A stretch of 60,000 bases of DNA from Liolophura sinensis (GCF_032854445.1 NC_088299.1:3015001-3075000), one strand, 5' to 3'. Numbered from the stretch's first letter, positions 43,991 to 57,020 are shown. A program made the numbers and translations. The notes: generated by a model from the sequence alone, not told the origin.

Positions 43991-44010
43991 GCGTATACTA
44001 CAGTATACGC
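43991..44010. other. Perfect short inverted repeat
   Basis: GCGTATAC at 43991-43998 and GTATACGC at 44003-44010, separated by TACA. Confidence 0.7.
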
Positions 44011-44789
44011 GCATTTAATACAGCTGAGGGAAATGTGACATGCAGTTTTCGTGCAGACTTTTTTTTTTTATGTCCGACATAAGACAGATCCGCGCCAGTG
44101 TTGATTGTTTTGCGGAAATAGCGCTTGGAATCCGATATAGGCCAGTCTTCATGACTTTACACAGCGGGAGCGGCGGTATACCACATATACAGGAAATGTC
44201 TCGTTCAAAGAAGTGCTATTGAAATTCACTGTTGTACATACCTTCCTGTTACGGCACCGAAAATCGCTAGAAATGCATGTGAAACCTGGGTGTTGAGATT
44301 TAGGCTTGACAAATTTTAGTTGTGCGGATGCCACTAACCTGAGTTCCGCAAAGCGAGGTTTAAAAATCGCTCATTTATTTATGAAAAAGTATGTATGATT
44401 ACTAAAGCTTTCTATGAAAATCCGTCTGTATTATATATAGCTCCAGGTTCTTATATGAAATATTTCAACAAACATATCAAACAAATGAAACTTTGCTATC
44501 ATTGTTGATTTTTGCTTTGGACTTTCTTATTAGTTTTATGGATGATGTGAATAAACCCTTCAATTCCTGTTCAAAATTCTTGGCCTATTTCATGCTCCAC
44601 ATATTTAAATTGCCAGCGAAATGCTTAATTATTCCCATCCCCCCCGCCCCCTACCCATTTTTGTATTACAGAATTTTTAGCACGTTCGCTTGTCAATGTT
44701 GTTTGCTTGCAAAATTGCTAGTCAAGTTAGCTGAACAATGGGGTTTTTTTTAACATTTTGTCACTTGTTCTTCCATACCTTTGAAACGC

Positions 44790-44928
44790 AAAAACATGCA
44801 GGGTGAAAAGCAAAAACATGCATGGTGAAAAGTAAAAAAAAAAATGCATGGTGAAAAGCAATTTAAACATGCATTGTGGAAAGTCAAAACATGCATGGTG
44901 AAAAACAAAAACATGCATGATGGAAAAC
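44790..44928 (+). repeat. About 22-bp tandem repeat, 6 copies
   Basis: The unit is AAAACATGCATGGTGAAAAG with length variation in the A run. Confidence 0.9.
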
Positions 44929-45008
44929 TCCTGCCAGTTAACCTCTTACCATAATGATGGCCGCCATCGAATAAGTGAAATATTCTTGAGTACGGCGTAA
45001 AACACCAA
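44929..45008 (+). mobile_element. SINE-A tail fragment
   Basis: CTTACCATAATGATGGCCGC, AATAAGTGAAATATTCTTGA and TACGGCGTAAAACACCAAC; it abuts the 22-bp repeat. Confidence 0.85.
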
Positions 45009-47619
45009 CAGTCCGGTTATTGGCACCGAAGCAGTTTCCTCAAAGGCGGCAACAATCATTGCTTGTACCTAAAATGGGACAGCTTTTATTTGACACAGCC
45101 GTACTATACGTGCCTCTAAAGAGAGAGACTGTGTATTGTTGACCGACTTGCTCTTGTAAATACAAAATAATACATGTGCCGCTCCACTGTCGTCGGACTT
45201 TGAGCCTTTCTAAGTGGACCGGTGGGCCTGGATTACAGATGCTGCTTGTCCCGGGAATTAGCTACGCTTTGGTCTTGATCTTTTTGGAGAAAAGCCTTTC
45301 AGATGTCAGATTTTGGAATTAAGCGTTTCTCAGACACGTCAAAGGTAATAATAAGTTGTAAGTCGCACACACGGACTGTCATATACCTCCGTCTTTTTAT
45401 ATATTATGTTGTAATTTTCTGTGTAATAAGGCAAGGACTGGGTGTGACATGTTTTCGCGTTTTTTTTTTTTAATGAATTGCGTCAAAACCCACATGAGCT
45501 GGCATATCTCGTTCCTCTTGCAGACATAAATCAGGGTGTCGCCTGGTCACGCTTTTCATTGTGACGCGATCTTCTGAGGAGATTTCATTTCTACATAATG
45601 GTGCGTTGACACTCGGTATGATTTATTTCATGGTGTCAATTAGAAATGTGCAGATTACGCACTCAGAGCGAAATTAATAACATAAGAATTTTCAAATGCA
45701 CAAAGTTTACGCATCTGTCCCATAAACAAGACAAACATCAAATAAAGGTTATCATCAAATGCAGCCTCGGGTTATTTCAATGCTGCACAGTGTGCATTTT
45801 GGCTTAATTAGTAATCAATATTTCTGGTTTCTTGGCTTGCGTTTAGCTTCAGACACGTCTCGCTCCTTTGATGTTCGATTACAAACGTCTTACATCATTA
45901 CCTACATTATTTTGCGTGCACGTTTTATAATAGACGAAACTTAATATCTACATATGCCATAAATGGCAAAGACGAATGACAAGCGCATTCATCAAAAATT
46001 AAATTGTAGATTACGATTATGCAAAAGAATTTCTAGGATTAACTAAAAAATCCTACCATTACAGTGAAAACAGAACTTATACATGGATAATTTTACATGG
46101 ACTTTTGGCTAGTTATAGCTTTACCTGTGGCTGTGAACTTCCTTTTTAATGTGCTTTGTTTCCAAATGTGTCGGCGTCGGCAAGACGTTACATGAGTGCA
46201 GTAAACTTTTCTTTAAGTTTTGGTTTCTGGTTCTTAATATATGCAAAATGAGTTGTAAAAAATTCGATAAGCGTATGTGTGTTTTATGTCTCCAGCTAAA
46301 TTTATGTAATAGGGTTTTTTTATGGATTCAAACATTTTAATTCTGTCAAAAGATTTTGCGTGTACTTTCAATATTTCTTAGACCTTCACATTATTCCCAC
46401 GCGCATCTAGTAAAACGCATTCTTTTTGTCCCATTTTCCATTCTGAGCATTTCAAGTGGTAATACAGAGCAAATCATCGAACTGACGTAAAGAAAGAGTT
46501 GAGATGACACTAGCATAAAACAAAATGTGAAATTGGTGACTGCGTTGCCGTGAACGCCCGTGCAGGCAAACACGGTCAGCTTTTCTGAGTTGCACGTCTC
46601 TGGGTTCATATTGGTGGTCGTGCCTACCCGTTCAAAGACCCGTGTACTGACGGGCCCGGTTTTGTTTCACGACCATCAGCTTGTCACCATAAAACCTGAA
46701 CAAACAGTACTAGCGAGAGCGCGTCTCCTTGACGTCCGCCTGCGGTCCACCCACAATAACACCACTGAGTATCCAGCCCTTGACACCTGAGAGGGATCTC
46801 TTCAGGAGTCTCTAATTACAGCTGACTGGACTGACAGGAAGTGTCGTCTTATTTAAGATCTGTATTGTGTGTCTGCTGCATGGCCTGGGAAAAAGATTAC
46901 CATGTTACGTGCTGCCACTTCTATGGATTATCTCAATGAAATTTACGCCTCTTCATTTCTGTAATTTTAATATGGGATTTAGATCGACAGTTTGGCGAAA
47001 TGATAAAGAAATTGTTTATTTGTTTATTTATATATATATAATTATTTACTTTTTGACGATATCGCGTTTTTTTTTTTATTTGCGTGACGGAGTGCTCGGA
47101 GTAAACCACCGCCCTTTGGCACGTACCTTGCAAACCTCCTGACTTAAAGCCACGCTCGAATCAGCAAGAGTTGGATTAGAATAGGCAACCTCTTTAGTCA
47201 AGGGCCTGACAGTCGTACCTATCCAGGGCTTAAATGCTAACAAGAGGATATCGCCACTTATACATTGTATTTGTATATGAGATTATAGCTAAAAATAAAA
47301 AATAAAAATTAAAAAAATTGGTTGTCAGTTTGGTTTTGGTTTAGTCACTTTGAGGATTCAAACTTTCAAACTGTTTTTGCTCATTCCTATTAAATTTCAA
47401 ATTTAATAAGTTCATTGGTTTGTAGAATGACTTCACCGAGTACACCTACAGTATTGCACATGTTAAAACATATATTTTGTCATGGTTTTCAATAAGCTAA
47501 GCCTGTGCTATGGTTGCGGGGAACGGAAACCCTACCACCATACACCCAGGTGTAAAAACAGGTGTATCTCCTGCACGTGCGCTTTGATTGCAACTGTTGA
47601 TATATGCATCAATTCTAAA
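45009..47619. other. Intergenic, no gene recognised
   Basis: CpG-containing, largely unique sequence. The stretch 46550-46860 is GC-richer and has short open frames on both strands, but no domain, splice pair or homology that I can name. Confidence 0.55.
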
Positions 47620-47810
47620 GGATGCTGGCCCCCTCTCTGTTCGTACGTGGCAAGATCTGCCAGCAGCCTGCGGATGACTTCCCCTTGTGTTTCTCCTTGC
47701 TATATCCGGTTTCTCCCACCATATAATGTCATTGCATTAAGTGAAATAAAGCTACAATATAAGTAAATTATTCTTAAGTGCGGCGTAAAATGGCAATCAA
47801 ATAAATAAAA
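47620..47810 (+). mobile_element. SINE-A with a small tail rearrangement
   Basis: ATGCTGGCCCCCTCTCTGTT, CAGCAGCCTGCGGATGACTT, TTTCTCCCACCATATAATGT, then AAATTATTCTTAAGTGCGGC and CAATCAAATAAATAAAAG. Confidence 0.8.
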
Positions 47811-48049
47811 GTTTCGATGCTTGTGATGCCGCTATATATGCTCTAAAAACTATTGAAATAACGTGAGTTGTTCAAAAAGGCAATGGCAGCTTCGTCTCAG
47901 ACTACACGCGTCATTGCATATTTGTGGAAGTTACAAAAACAAACAACATGGGTGTCTCAAGGGTGATTAATGAAGTTGTTACACTCGAAACATTTTGTAC
48001 AGGAACTTCTTGTGCAGGATTAGCGTAAAAACGAATGAATGGTGGTTTT

Positions 48050-48306
48050 GCACCACATTAACGGTAGGCTAGCTATAAATGACCCAGGAGCTTCTCATCT
48101 ATACAGTTGCTTTGAGTTCAAGCGAAACTCATGCTGGTTTCATCTCCGGCCACACGTGGGAAGGCCTTCCAGCAACCTATGCACGGTCGTGCGTTTTTTC
48201 CGGACTCTGTCCGGTTTCTTCCCACCATAATGCTGGCCGCTGTCGTATAAGTGAAATACGACGTGAAAGTGAGGACGGAGTATAACGCCAATCAAATAAA
48301 TAAATA
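48050..48306 (+). mobile_element. Near full-length SINE-A
   Basis: Head remnant GGCTAGCTATAAATGACCCA, B-box-like GCTTTGAGTTCAAGCGAAAC, CGTGGGAAGGCCTTCCAGCA, CACCATAATGCTGGCCGCTG and CCAATCAAATAAATAAATA. Confidence 0.88.
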
Positions 48307-48670
48307 TGGCGTTGTACCTGGACAAATCGCCAAGTAAAAAATGCGCACATCTTGAGAACTATAAATCTAAGGGCATGTAGAATGTATAGGTGAGTCGCTA
48401 CGGTCTTGCGTCTGGAGTTTTTAAGGACCCTGATAGGGTTCGATGGTTTCACCTGGTTTCAGTTTATTTCTGCTTAAGCGGCATTCTCCGTGGTTGTCGA
48501 GTCGATGCGTTTAGTTCAATTAATCAACTGAAAAAAGGACAAACGCTGTTTCATGCGATTGTAGTTGTCGACAAATTGCATCGTCTGAACACGATGGCTT
48601 TTACTATTTTCATTCCACTTGTCGAATTCGACTAGTCGATACATGTCAGATCGTGTGAGCGCGGCATTAT

Positions 48671-48880
48671 ACACCCAAAACAATAACCTGTCTGCTGTCT
48701 GAATGATGCTAGAATGTTATCTGTTCTTATAACATAAGAATATCTCCTGTTGAACATAATATCATTTTAGTCTAATACAATCTTTGTGTTGAATTAATGG
48801 AATAAGTGTACTATATTTAAGAGAATAATCTGCATGAACATCAGAATACGTTCTAGAATCACTCAAACAAAACTTTTTAA
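48671..48880. mobile_element. MITE family M1, copy 2 (diverged)
   Basis: Left end ACACCCAAAACAATAACCTG...GATGCTAGAATGTTATCTG, right end CAGAATACGTTCTAGAATCA. The interior TTTGTGTTGAATTAATGGAA corresponds to TTTATGTTGAATTAATAGGA in the copy at 56778-57020. Confidence 0.7.
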
Positions 48881-50879
48881 TTTAACAGTTTATTTTATTT
48901 ATTTTTTTAAATTTATTTATTTATTTATTTTCATTTTTTGGAGAGTTCCCTCTTTCTTGTTATTCACTTGGAAGGCCCCTTCAATCATAATGAGTGGCCG
49001 CACGATATTTTTGATGTTAACCTGATCTGAATAAGAAATGTGAAATATTCTCTGACAGACTTAGCGGTATGTGGAATCTAAGAGGATTGGCTGACAGTGG
49101 ATACAGTGTTTTCTGGGTTAAATCCTACAGCAATGGTCACGCTTGAATAAATCTGCCATACCTGTATGATTCAGCTGAGTTTACGCATAGCCTAGATTTG
49201 CCTATATCTCACACCAGTCCATCAGAATCGATTCTGTATCACTTTCAGAATACCAATCAGGTAAATAAATAAACTAGTAAATAAATCGCATTTGGCTCTG
49301 TTTCCACGGACATGCATTGGCATACGATTATGTCTGCATTGATCCATACGATTCCTTGACGCATTCGTTACAGTGTGCGACTGTTGTGGCTTTGTTACAC
49401 TGTCAATCCATCTCAGCCATAATTCCTCGCCCGATACGTTAAAAATGGGGCATATTCCATTCACTCTGCTTTAACGCGTGTGTGAAAGAATTGCGCGATG
49501 TCTTCAGAAATACTCCAGCTTATTTATGGAAATCCATTCTTGATATAGAATTAACGGACGAATAATCACAGACGCAATTGCACGTCGGTGGAAAGACAGC
49601 ATTAGATGTGCCTGCATTTTATGAAAGTGCAACATTTTTAGATATGAAAATGCCATGGATACGCTTAGCCTAAACACTAAAAGGATGGCGCCACTGTAGA
49701 CCAATGGAAAGCCATTGAACAAAATAGACCATGTCAAATAAGTTTCTCTCTGGTCAGTTATACTGGATTTTTAGGTTAAAAAAAAAACCGAACGTGTAAG
49801 AGTGTTTTCTTTTTGCCTGCCGCTTTAGTCTTCATCTGTATTATTTTCTCGAGAGAGCCACATTCACACGTACATGCAGTGCAATTTGTCATCATGCAGA
49901 ATTCAACAGAATCTTGTAAATCGCAAGACATTGAGCTTCTCCGATATTTTCATTCGACCCAGGCGATTCAAGCCAAACGGCGTTAACGTGTCCTTGTCCT
50001 GCGGGGATAACAGTTTGTATACAGCTGTTCAGTAACATTTGTGATCGACGAAATTTCATGCTTTATATTAGTCACGTGTTTGACTTATACAAAAGTAATT
50101 ATTTTATATACCTTTTCTGCATTCTTGCTGCATGGGTTAATATATTGCATAATTATGTCACTAATACTGTGTAGGTTGTTATCTGTGCAATATATAGACT
50201 ACAGACTAATAGCTTTTATGTTCATTGTCTGATAACACAAAATTTCATGCAGCGACATTCCGACGTAATCGATCATCAAAATAATGCACAAAGACTACTT
50301 TGTTCGCCTCGTGACTTGAATCTATTCACATATATCTCAGTCATCGCGAACAATAAAATGTATAAGTCTTTGTGACACTTACTGTTTTCTACACCAGATA
50401 AGTCAAAACTTAGGAATGTAATCTTCCGCATATACATGTATATTCCTGTATAACTTTCACATATACCCTTTTTTTTAAATAAAAATTCCCATCGAGTGTA
50501 TAAAACAGATTTAGAAATCATAACTCGGGACTATGTATTGCACGGCACAGGTAAAGTATACTTGGGCGTATAAAACTTCAAGACATTGTTCTGCATGAGT
50601 GCATGTGTCAAATTATATACCAGTATATACTGTAAATTTTTACAGCTTTTTTAAACTATTAGATGTAAATTTTAACTTTTCAAACACGCTGATAGCTATG
50701 ACCAAGGCTCCTATGTGATACGTCATGTTCAGAACACTTCTGAATTAATGTTTACAAGCCAAGCGTACGCTGCACTGACTAAGAGGTATGTGGAGTCTTC
50801 GCTGGAGGCCACAATCCTTGGCTGACCAATGATGAGGCGTGCTCAAATCCAACTCTCGTTCGCTTTCACTATATACGTC
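48881..50879. other. Intergenic, no gene recognised
   Basis: It begins with an ATTTATTTATTTATTT run at 48892-48930 (probable SINE tail in reverse) and has a short AATAAATAAAC remnant near 49262. The rest is unique and CpG-containing. Confidence 0.55.
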
Positions 50880-51300
50880 GAGTGTAGAACGAAAACACCA
50901 TGCTGTATAATCCCGTTAACGCCATCATGGTACCATCATACACTCTGGTTCCATCGCCCGATGATGAAAGGCAGCCTTAACAAGACAGCACGATATGGCG
51001 CGAAAAAAATGCTGGAACGATTCTGCGACGCGATGGACGGATGCTGCGATTATTAAAGCGATGCAATACCGCGAAGCAATGGAACGATGCTGGCATCGCA
51101 GTATCTTCCGTCACTTATCGTGTAATATCGTGTAATCTCCTCATATGACTGAAAAATTGTTGAGTACGACGTTAAACCCCAAGCACTCACTCACTCACTC
51201 TTCGTTGCATCGCGCTATCGTGTAATTGCCTAATATTTACGTGCCATTGCTTCATACGACGATGGCCTTAATCGGCTTCCATATCATGCTAATAAAGAAA
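50880..51300. repeat. GCGATG-rich degenerate repeat, copy 1
   Basis: Many GCGATG, ACGATG, CATCG and CATCATG words, ending ACGACGATGGCCTTAATCGG CTTCCATA. The same ending is at about 57042-57068 (ACGATGGTCTTAACCAGCTT CCATA). A SINE-B tail is inserted at 51136-51200. Confidence 0.6.
51136..51200 (+). mobile_element. SINE-B tail fragment
   Basis: CATATGACTGAAAAATTGTT, GAGTACGACGTTAAACCCCA and AGCACTCACTCACTCACTC. Confidence 0.85.
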
Positions 51301-52707
51301 CAAATAATTGCGCGGAAACAGATTGTGACTTACAACATAATTCTTCGTGATTTTCTATTTTTTATTATTATTACACAAATAAGCCTCACAGCAGTAAATT
51401 AATTTCCTTTTCGGTACCACAACAGACACAAACGATGAGAACTCACGGATATATACTCTGTTAACGACAGGCCATTCTAATCTATGGATTCTATGTGGCT
51501 GGCGAAAGGTAATATGCCTCTATACGTGAGAGCAGTAATGGACATGAATTAATCTAATATTTAAGAAACAGATACTCCTATCGGGCCTAAGTAGTCTGCA
51601 GGGACCAAGTCAAGGGTAGAACAAGCTTGACCTGGCCGTGAGTGCATGGCCAAACGGGAAAAACAGTTTTAAGAAAGAAAACAAGGAAAAATAGAGAATA
51701 GCTGTCCAATCGCGGTAACAATGTTTAAAGTTGGCGATAAACTATAAAACTAATAATTCTGTCACTTTTTTATTTATTTATCAGCGTTAATTGCGTAACT
51801 TTATTGCCGTATGCCTGAGTTAATTTTGATCAATGCCCGCACATATTCCCCATCATCACTATCTCCACACCACATTTCTTGCACTCACTTCATGACAATC
51901 CACTTATTGCACTACAAATCGTGCATGTATGCATGCTACCAGGATCTTTGGCGGAGGTGCCTGATTGGTTCTGTCCCAACGATCAGCCTTTGTCCACTGA
52001 GGTCGAAGGTAGAATCCAGATTCCACTGCTTCAACTATGTGGCTTCAAGTCAGAAGGTTTTTACAGGACCTTTTACCCAGGGGCAATTCCCCCACTGCTG
52101 TTATATATAAGTTAAATTTTATTGAACATACGGCGTGAATAAAACAATAAAATGTGCCAAGTAGCTAAAAAATATCAATGGTCAAACCGTCATAATTTTC
52201 ATGGTACACTGAAGACAAATAAATGCAATACACTGACTATCAAAAGAAGATGTGTACATGTACTTTTCTTATTCGACATCAATTGTGACAACAGGTAAAG
52301 GTTTCAATATAAATAAGCCTGTTTCCCAGGGATGTTTCTCAGCTTATTTGCGTGTGATTGATATATTCTCCGCTAAACTTTCTTCTTTTTTCTTTATTGG
52401 AGAAACATAGCATGCTACATCCATGAATCACGAGTTAGAGAGCTGTGAGCATGATGCTTATTGGTTCACAGGTGCCCTCCGAACAGTCGCGTGCAGGAAG
52501 ATGGTCACGCGATTGTCACAAGATACTGACATTCGTTACCACGGCCACTCGTTTTCCATGATGGAAGCTTGTTATGTATGCTTACTCGCAGCGAAACAAT
52601 TTTTGTCACTTGCTAAAAACGTTGCTTGATTTCCCCTTGAATATCCTTATTCTTCCTCTCGTTTGCAGTTATTTAGTATGCGGATGACGTTCATGGACAT
52701 ATGTCCA

Positions 52708-52783
<76 letters not shown>

Positions 52784-53519
52784 TTTTCATGCATTTCTAT
52801 AATCTGTTACTGTGAAATTGGAGTTACTTTTTATTGCAATTGTTTTATAACTGCACTAAAGGTCAACTAGAGTTTCTTTTATTTTTTTTCTTCATACGTC
52901 CGAATAAAATATGTCCGGAGCACCTGTATACAAATTACCAGTATATTTACAATTTCCGCTTATAGCAGAGAACCATGTGGAAATTGTCATTTCGCTACCG
53001 TCTGTATAGGTGTTGTAACAGGAACCAGAGAGAATTGCTAAATGTCAACGTCCCAAGATTGTTATCGCTGAAATAACCGGGTTACATGTTGACCTCCACG
53101 GGGTCACTTCCGGTTTGTCACGCGAGGTTCGTCACCCACGAGTATCAACTCTCCTCCAGCCTCCGATCTGCGCCACATGTCTGTTTAGTAGAGGCCAAGT
53201 ATCGCACAATGCACGTATTATATACATGTTTTTAATAGCCTGGACTTGTTTGTCAGCGAGGAGCGGACGATAACCTGGAAGCCGTCCCACTGCAGCAAAA
53301 ACAGTCAGAGGCCAAATATACATTAATAACTATAAAGCAATGTGTGTGTTATTGTACCATGTCGAAAACAAAGACTGTCCTATTACTTTGAGTTGGGCTT
53401 TGTTGTAACCGTTACCCGACATATGAACGTGATAGCACGACTCATTTTTATTTATAAAAAACCCCACTTCACCCACTTTCAATCCGCTTAATTGTAAACC
53501 CATAGTCCACTGTTTTAGT
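51301..53519. other. Intergenic, no gene recognised
   Basis: Unique sequence apart from the TA microsatellite. Short open frames (for example 51811-52110) show no family features. Confidence 0.55.
52709..52781. repeat. (TA)n microsatellite
   Basis: About 36 uninterrupted TA units. Confidence 0.97.
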
Positions 53520-53599
53520 TTCTCAGGGTCTACACGCTTCCCCTAAATGAAGAAGTTCATTCTGACATTTGTTGCAGCAGGCTTGTATATATGTAGCTA

Positions 53600-53990
53600 T
53601 TGTGATTTGGTAACAACAACAGAACAAAAATGGCCATGATTCTGACCAACGACCAAAACTCAACTTTGATCTGTAACATGCCTCTGTAAAGCCATGTCCA
53701 TGTCCACTGTACATCATGTACCAAGTTTAAATCCAGAATAACGAATCGCTTTGAAATATGTCATTGTGTGAAATTGCATTTCTTTCAGAGTCCATGAGAA
53801 AGAGACGGTCATAATTTCGTTGAAAATGAACCAAACAGCAAAACTCGAACTTGATCTGTAACATACAAAGTATCCATTCAGTATATATGACTAACGGTTT
53901 CTCAAAAAAATTAACCCCCCCTCCCTGCAAAACAGGACAAAAAATGGCCCCAAAAATGTCCGAAAAACTGATGGACTGATGGACTAATAG
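53600..53990. repeat. Dispersed noncoding repeat
   Basis: CAAAACTCAACTTTGATCTG and CAAAACTCGAACTTGATCTG occur about 180 bp apart, with GTACCAAGTTTAAATC and a GATGGACTGATGGACTAATA end. I recall this style of repeat from several bivalve genomes. Confidence 0.5.
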
Positions 53991-54139
53991 GTGTGGGGTA
54001 ATCCTATAACCTCGCCTCCACCGCCCCCCCCCCCCGTAAGGCTATACAAGGGACTAATAGCTGATGAGACACAGGTATCAAAGCCTTTAAAAGTGAACTG
54101 CATCGGTTTTTGATCTCAAAAATTATTGCCATCTTTTGC

Positions 54140-54390
54140 CAGTAGTTGTTTATTTGGTTAAATTGTTAAGATTTTTTCACTTACATAATGGTGGTCAGTC
54201 TTTTTTTTTTTTGTTTGGGAGTGGTGGGTGGGGGGGGGGGGGCGGTAAGAAAACCTTAGCAAAAGTTAGATTGCGCCAACACACACTCAGTCACCATCGA
54301 CCGCTTATTATCAAGCCAATGCCCGCCCTTCCCAATTCCACGTACGAACAATCCTTTGCCAGAATTGAACTCACATCTCCTCTGACAGAG
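54140..54390 (-). mobile_element. Possible degenerate SINE-A, reverse
   Basis: GTTTATTTGGTTAAATTG, ATTTTTTCACTTACATAATG and GTGGTCAGTC resemble the reversed tail. A T run and a G14 run at about 54229-54242 follow where the body should be. Confidence 0.35.
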
Positions 54391-54639
54391 GTTAGGAGTC
54401 GCGCATCGCCTTGCCTCCTACTCTGTTTGCGTATTTAGAATTGTCGCGAAACTTTTTATGTTTGGAATTGCGAAGTTACCACTACAAATGTTTAAAATCG
54501 CTCCACAATATCTGCTTGGGGAAATCTTTTCCGCCTGAATATGTAATTCGCTCATAAGCTGTGTAGCTTGTTGTTCAGACATGTTAGCTTTAGGAAAATA
54601 TTTCTAACTCAAGAGAACTATAGTCGAAAACCATCGGTG

Positions 54640-54766
54640 AGCGGTGGAAATCCGTCCTGCAACAAGGAGGCACATTACATGCTCTCTAAGGTTTCCTTCG
54701 TTGTCATATGACTGAAAAATTGTTAAGTACGACGTTAAACCCCAAGCACGCACTCACTCATTCTTT
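54640..54766 (+). mobile_element. SINE-B 3' part
   Basis: GAGCGGTGGAAATCCGTCCT, GCAACAAGGAGGCACATTAC, CATATGACTGAAAAATTGTT and GTTAAACCCCAAGCACGCAC. Confidence 0.9.
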
Positions 54767-56200
54767 TACGAATATTAAGCTATATTACAAAACGTCTTCT
54801 TTTTCGACTATTCCAGCTGCACATGATGTTTGCATGAGTAATGCACAGCCTTTCCGCTGTCCGTATACGGTTAAATCTGGCTATGAATGAATAATGCTCT
54901 TTGTTGCTGTGCGCATTGTGACAGTAATTAGCAATTACTTGGACGAATGACAAACGACAGCCTCCATACGGATAAACGGGAAAGGAAATGTCGTGCTACA
55001 TACTGAACTCTTGTAAATGTCACACATTATCTCTGGAGAGAATTAAGCTTGACAATGTGTGCCCCCGGTCCACCCGAGATCAGGGTTACATTTGGGCCAT
55101 ATAGACAGGCAGCACCCGTATTGCGTATACGTGATTCACTGTGCACTCAGTGACCCGGCGATGCCTCGGCCAGATTCTTGCGCGCTTGTGTCTATGTCTG
55201 TACACTGTAAGCCAGATCCGTCTATGACGTTACCTTCCTTTCTGACGTTTCTTAGCACCACAGGGCTGTTCTTCCCACGAAAACAAGCAACACCTCATTT
55301 TAAGCCATGCCATTGTTCTTGACTAAAAAAAAAAAAGCCAACAAGCCAAACCGTTTGTTCTAACATTGTTTCTCGACTGACTCATGTCCGTCAATACATT
55401 GGTGAATAGCGGTTCTTTTCTGTGTAAAAAACCTGGCCTGTTATCGCCACACAGGATCTGTCAGACTGAATTGTGGTGCGTATATAGATTAACATCTACC
55501 CTACATACACAATACGCTGCAACTGTTATATGGCTATGATAATATACACATGCACACATAGCGTCTACAGCTTCCTTTTTAACTGCCATGCCGGAAATCT
55601 TAATCTTAAAACTTTCTCTATACAAAACAGATCACGCTGATTTAGACACCGATGTGTTTTTGTGTGTGTGAAAAGGGCGGGTACCTCAGAAAACATATAC
55701 ACTGACTAGCAAAAGAAACAGTACGACTAAGATATTTATCATATTTTCGGTTGACTGATAAATTTGGTGATGAATGACGTTATTAATGCTTTACAAAAGA
55801 CAAATGCATACAGAGGATAGGAATTCTGTTCATCTGAAAATTATGTTGCAATGTACTAGTTTTGGTTGGCAAGCAGAAATGCACGGAGAGGTGAAAGACG
55901 AATGGGATTAAATTTAACTTGTATGCAGTTTCGATTAAAACGATCAAATCAGTGAGATTCAAAGTGCTTTAAAACACGTGCTTCTCCAATGTATATTATG
56001 CTGCACTGCAATTACATGTATGTACATATTATATCATGAATATGAAAAAACAGTGATGTGCAATACAGATACAAGAAACAACAAAATATGACAGAGGTTA
56101 GGGCCGTTTCGTTATAGGCAAAGAAGAAATTTTTCAAATTCCGCATTATGGCATGTTTTGCCAGTGCCTTATAGATGTTTCCTTGGTCATTTGGTAATTC
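54767..56200. other. Intergenic, no gene recognised
   Basis: Contains GC-richer DNA at 55040-55320 with a short open frame lacking any recognisable feature. No repeats seen. Confidence 0.55.
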
Positions 56201-56260
56201 GCCACGATATGGCTGAAATATTGCCGATGTGGCGTTAAACCATAGTCATTCATTCATTTG
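56201..56260 (+). mobile_element. SINE-E tail fragment
   Basis: CGCCACGATATGGCTGAAAT, ATTGCCGATGTGGCGTTAAA and CCATAGTCATTCATTCATTT. Confidence 0.7.
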
Positions 56261-56384
56261 GTAAACAATAGGCTTTGTGGTATACAATTCTTTTAACACT
56301 CTGTATATATGCACTGAAATGATGCGGGGAAATCCTTAAACATAAGGACTTAATTGACTTTATGATAATTCCACTGACTTCTAG

Positions 56385-56460
56385 ATTTATTTATTTATTT
56401 ATTTGATTGGTGTTTTACGCAGCTCCCAAGAATATTTCACTTATACGACAGTGGCCATCG
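56385..56460 (-). mobile_element. SINE-A tail fragment, reverse orientation
   Basis: ATTTATTTATTTATTTATTT, GATTGGTGTTTTACGCAGCT and AGAATATTTCACTTATACGA. Confidence 0.85.
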
Positions 56461-56557
56461 ATGTTACGAAGCGTTGGAACAATGTCACGAAGTGATGAAA
56501 CGGTGATACGAATCGATTGCACGATGATACGAAACTATACATGTACATTTATGGCAC

Positions 56558-56560
<3 letters not shown>

Positions 56561-56652
<92 letters not shown>
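56561..56652. repeat. (TA)n microsatellite, interrupted
   Basis: TA units with two small breaks (TATTATATATAATA) near 56613-56622; the break itself is palindromic. Confidence 0.97.
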
Positions 56653-56653
<1 letters not shown>

Positions 56654-56777
56654 CATAGGAGGTGATAATATGTATACGATAGCACGAAGCGATGATATGA
56701 TGGTATACGAAGCGATAAATATCCTGTCACAACTGCGACATACTTTCGTAAAAATCATTGTGCCATCGTTGGACTAT

Positions 56778-57020
56778 ACACTCCAAAAAATTAACTGTTA
56801 ATTTTAACAGAAAGTCTGTTGCTTAAGTGATACTGGAATGTATTCTGTTATAATGACATACTCTTCTGTCCTGCTAGTTTAACAGAGTCTTTATGTTGAA
56901 TTAATAGGATATGTGTTTTATATTTAATAGAACGTTTGATACAATAAACAGAATACATTCTAGCATCATGCAGACAACAGACTTTCCTGTTAAAATTAAC
57001 AGATTAATTCTTTTGAGTGT
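56778..57020. mobile_element. MITE family M1, copy 1, about 65-bp terminal inverted repeats
   Basis: The left end ACACTCCAAAAAATTAACTG then TTAATTTTAACAGAAAGTCT...GAATGTATTCTGTT is matched in reverse by AACAGAATACATTCTAGC...AGACTTTCCTGTTAAAATTAACAG...TTTTGAGTGT at the right. 243 bp, no open frame. Other copies are at 48671-48880 and, partial, 59087-59160. Confidence 0.85.

Larger units (their letters stand above)
43326..44929. other. Intergenic, no gene recognised
   Basis: CpG becomes clearly more frequent here than in the WDR89 introns. It contains a perfect hairpin at 43991-44010 and T homopolymers. No exon with support on either strand. Confidence 0.6.

Noticed and set aside
46560-46790. 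Possible exon in GC-richer intergenic DNA
   Set aside because: Short frames are open on both strands. No acceptor-donor pair with a continuing partner exon and no family resemblance could be found.
56485-56758. Minus-strand frames of alternating Tyr-Ile
   Set aside because: Translated TA microsatellite.
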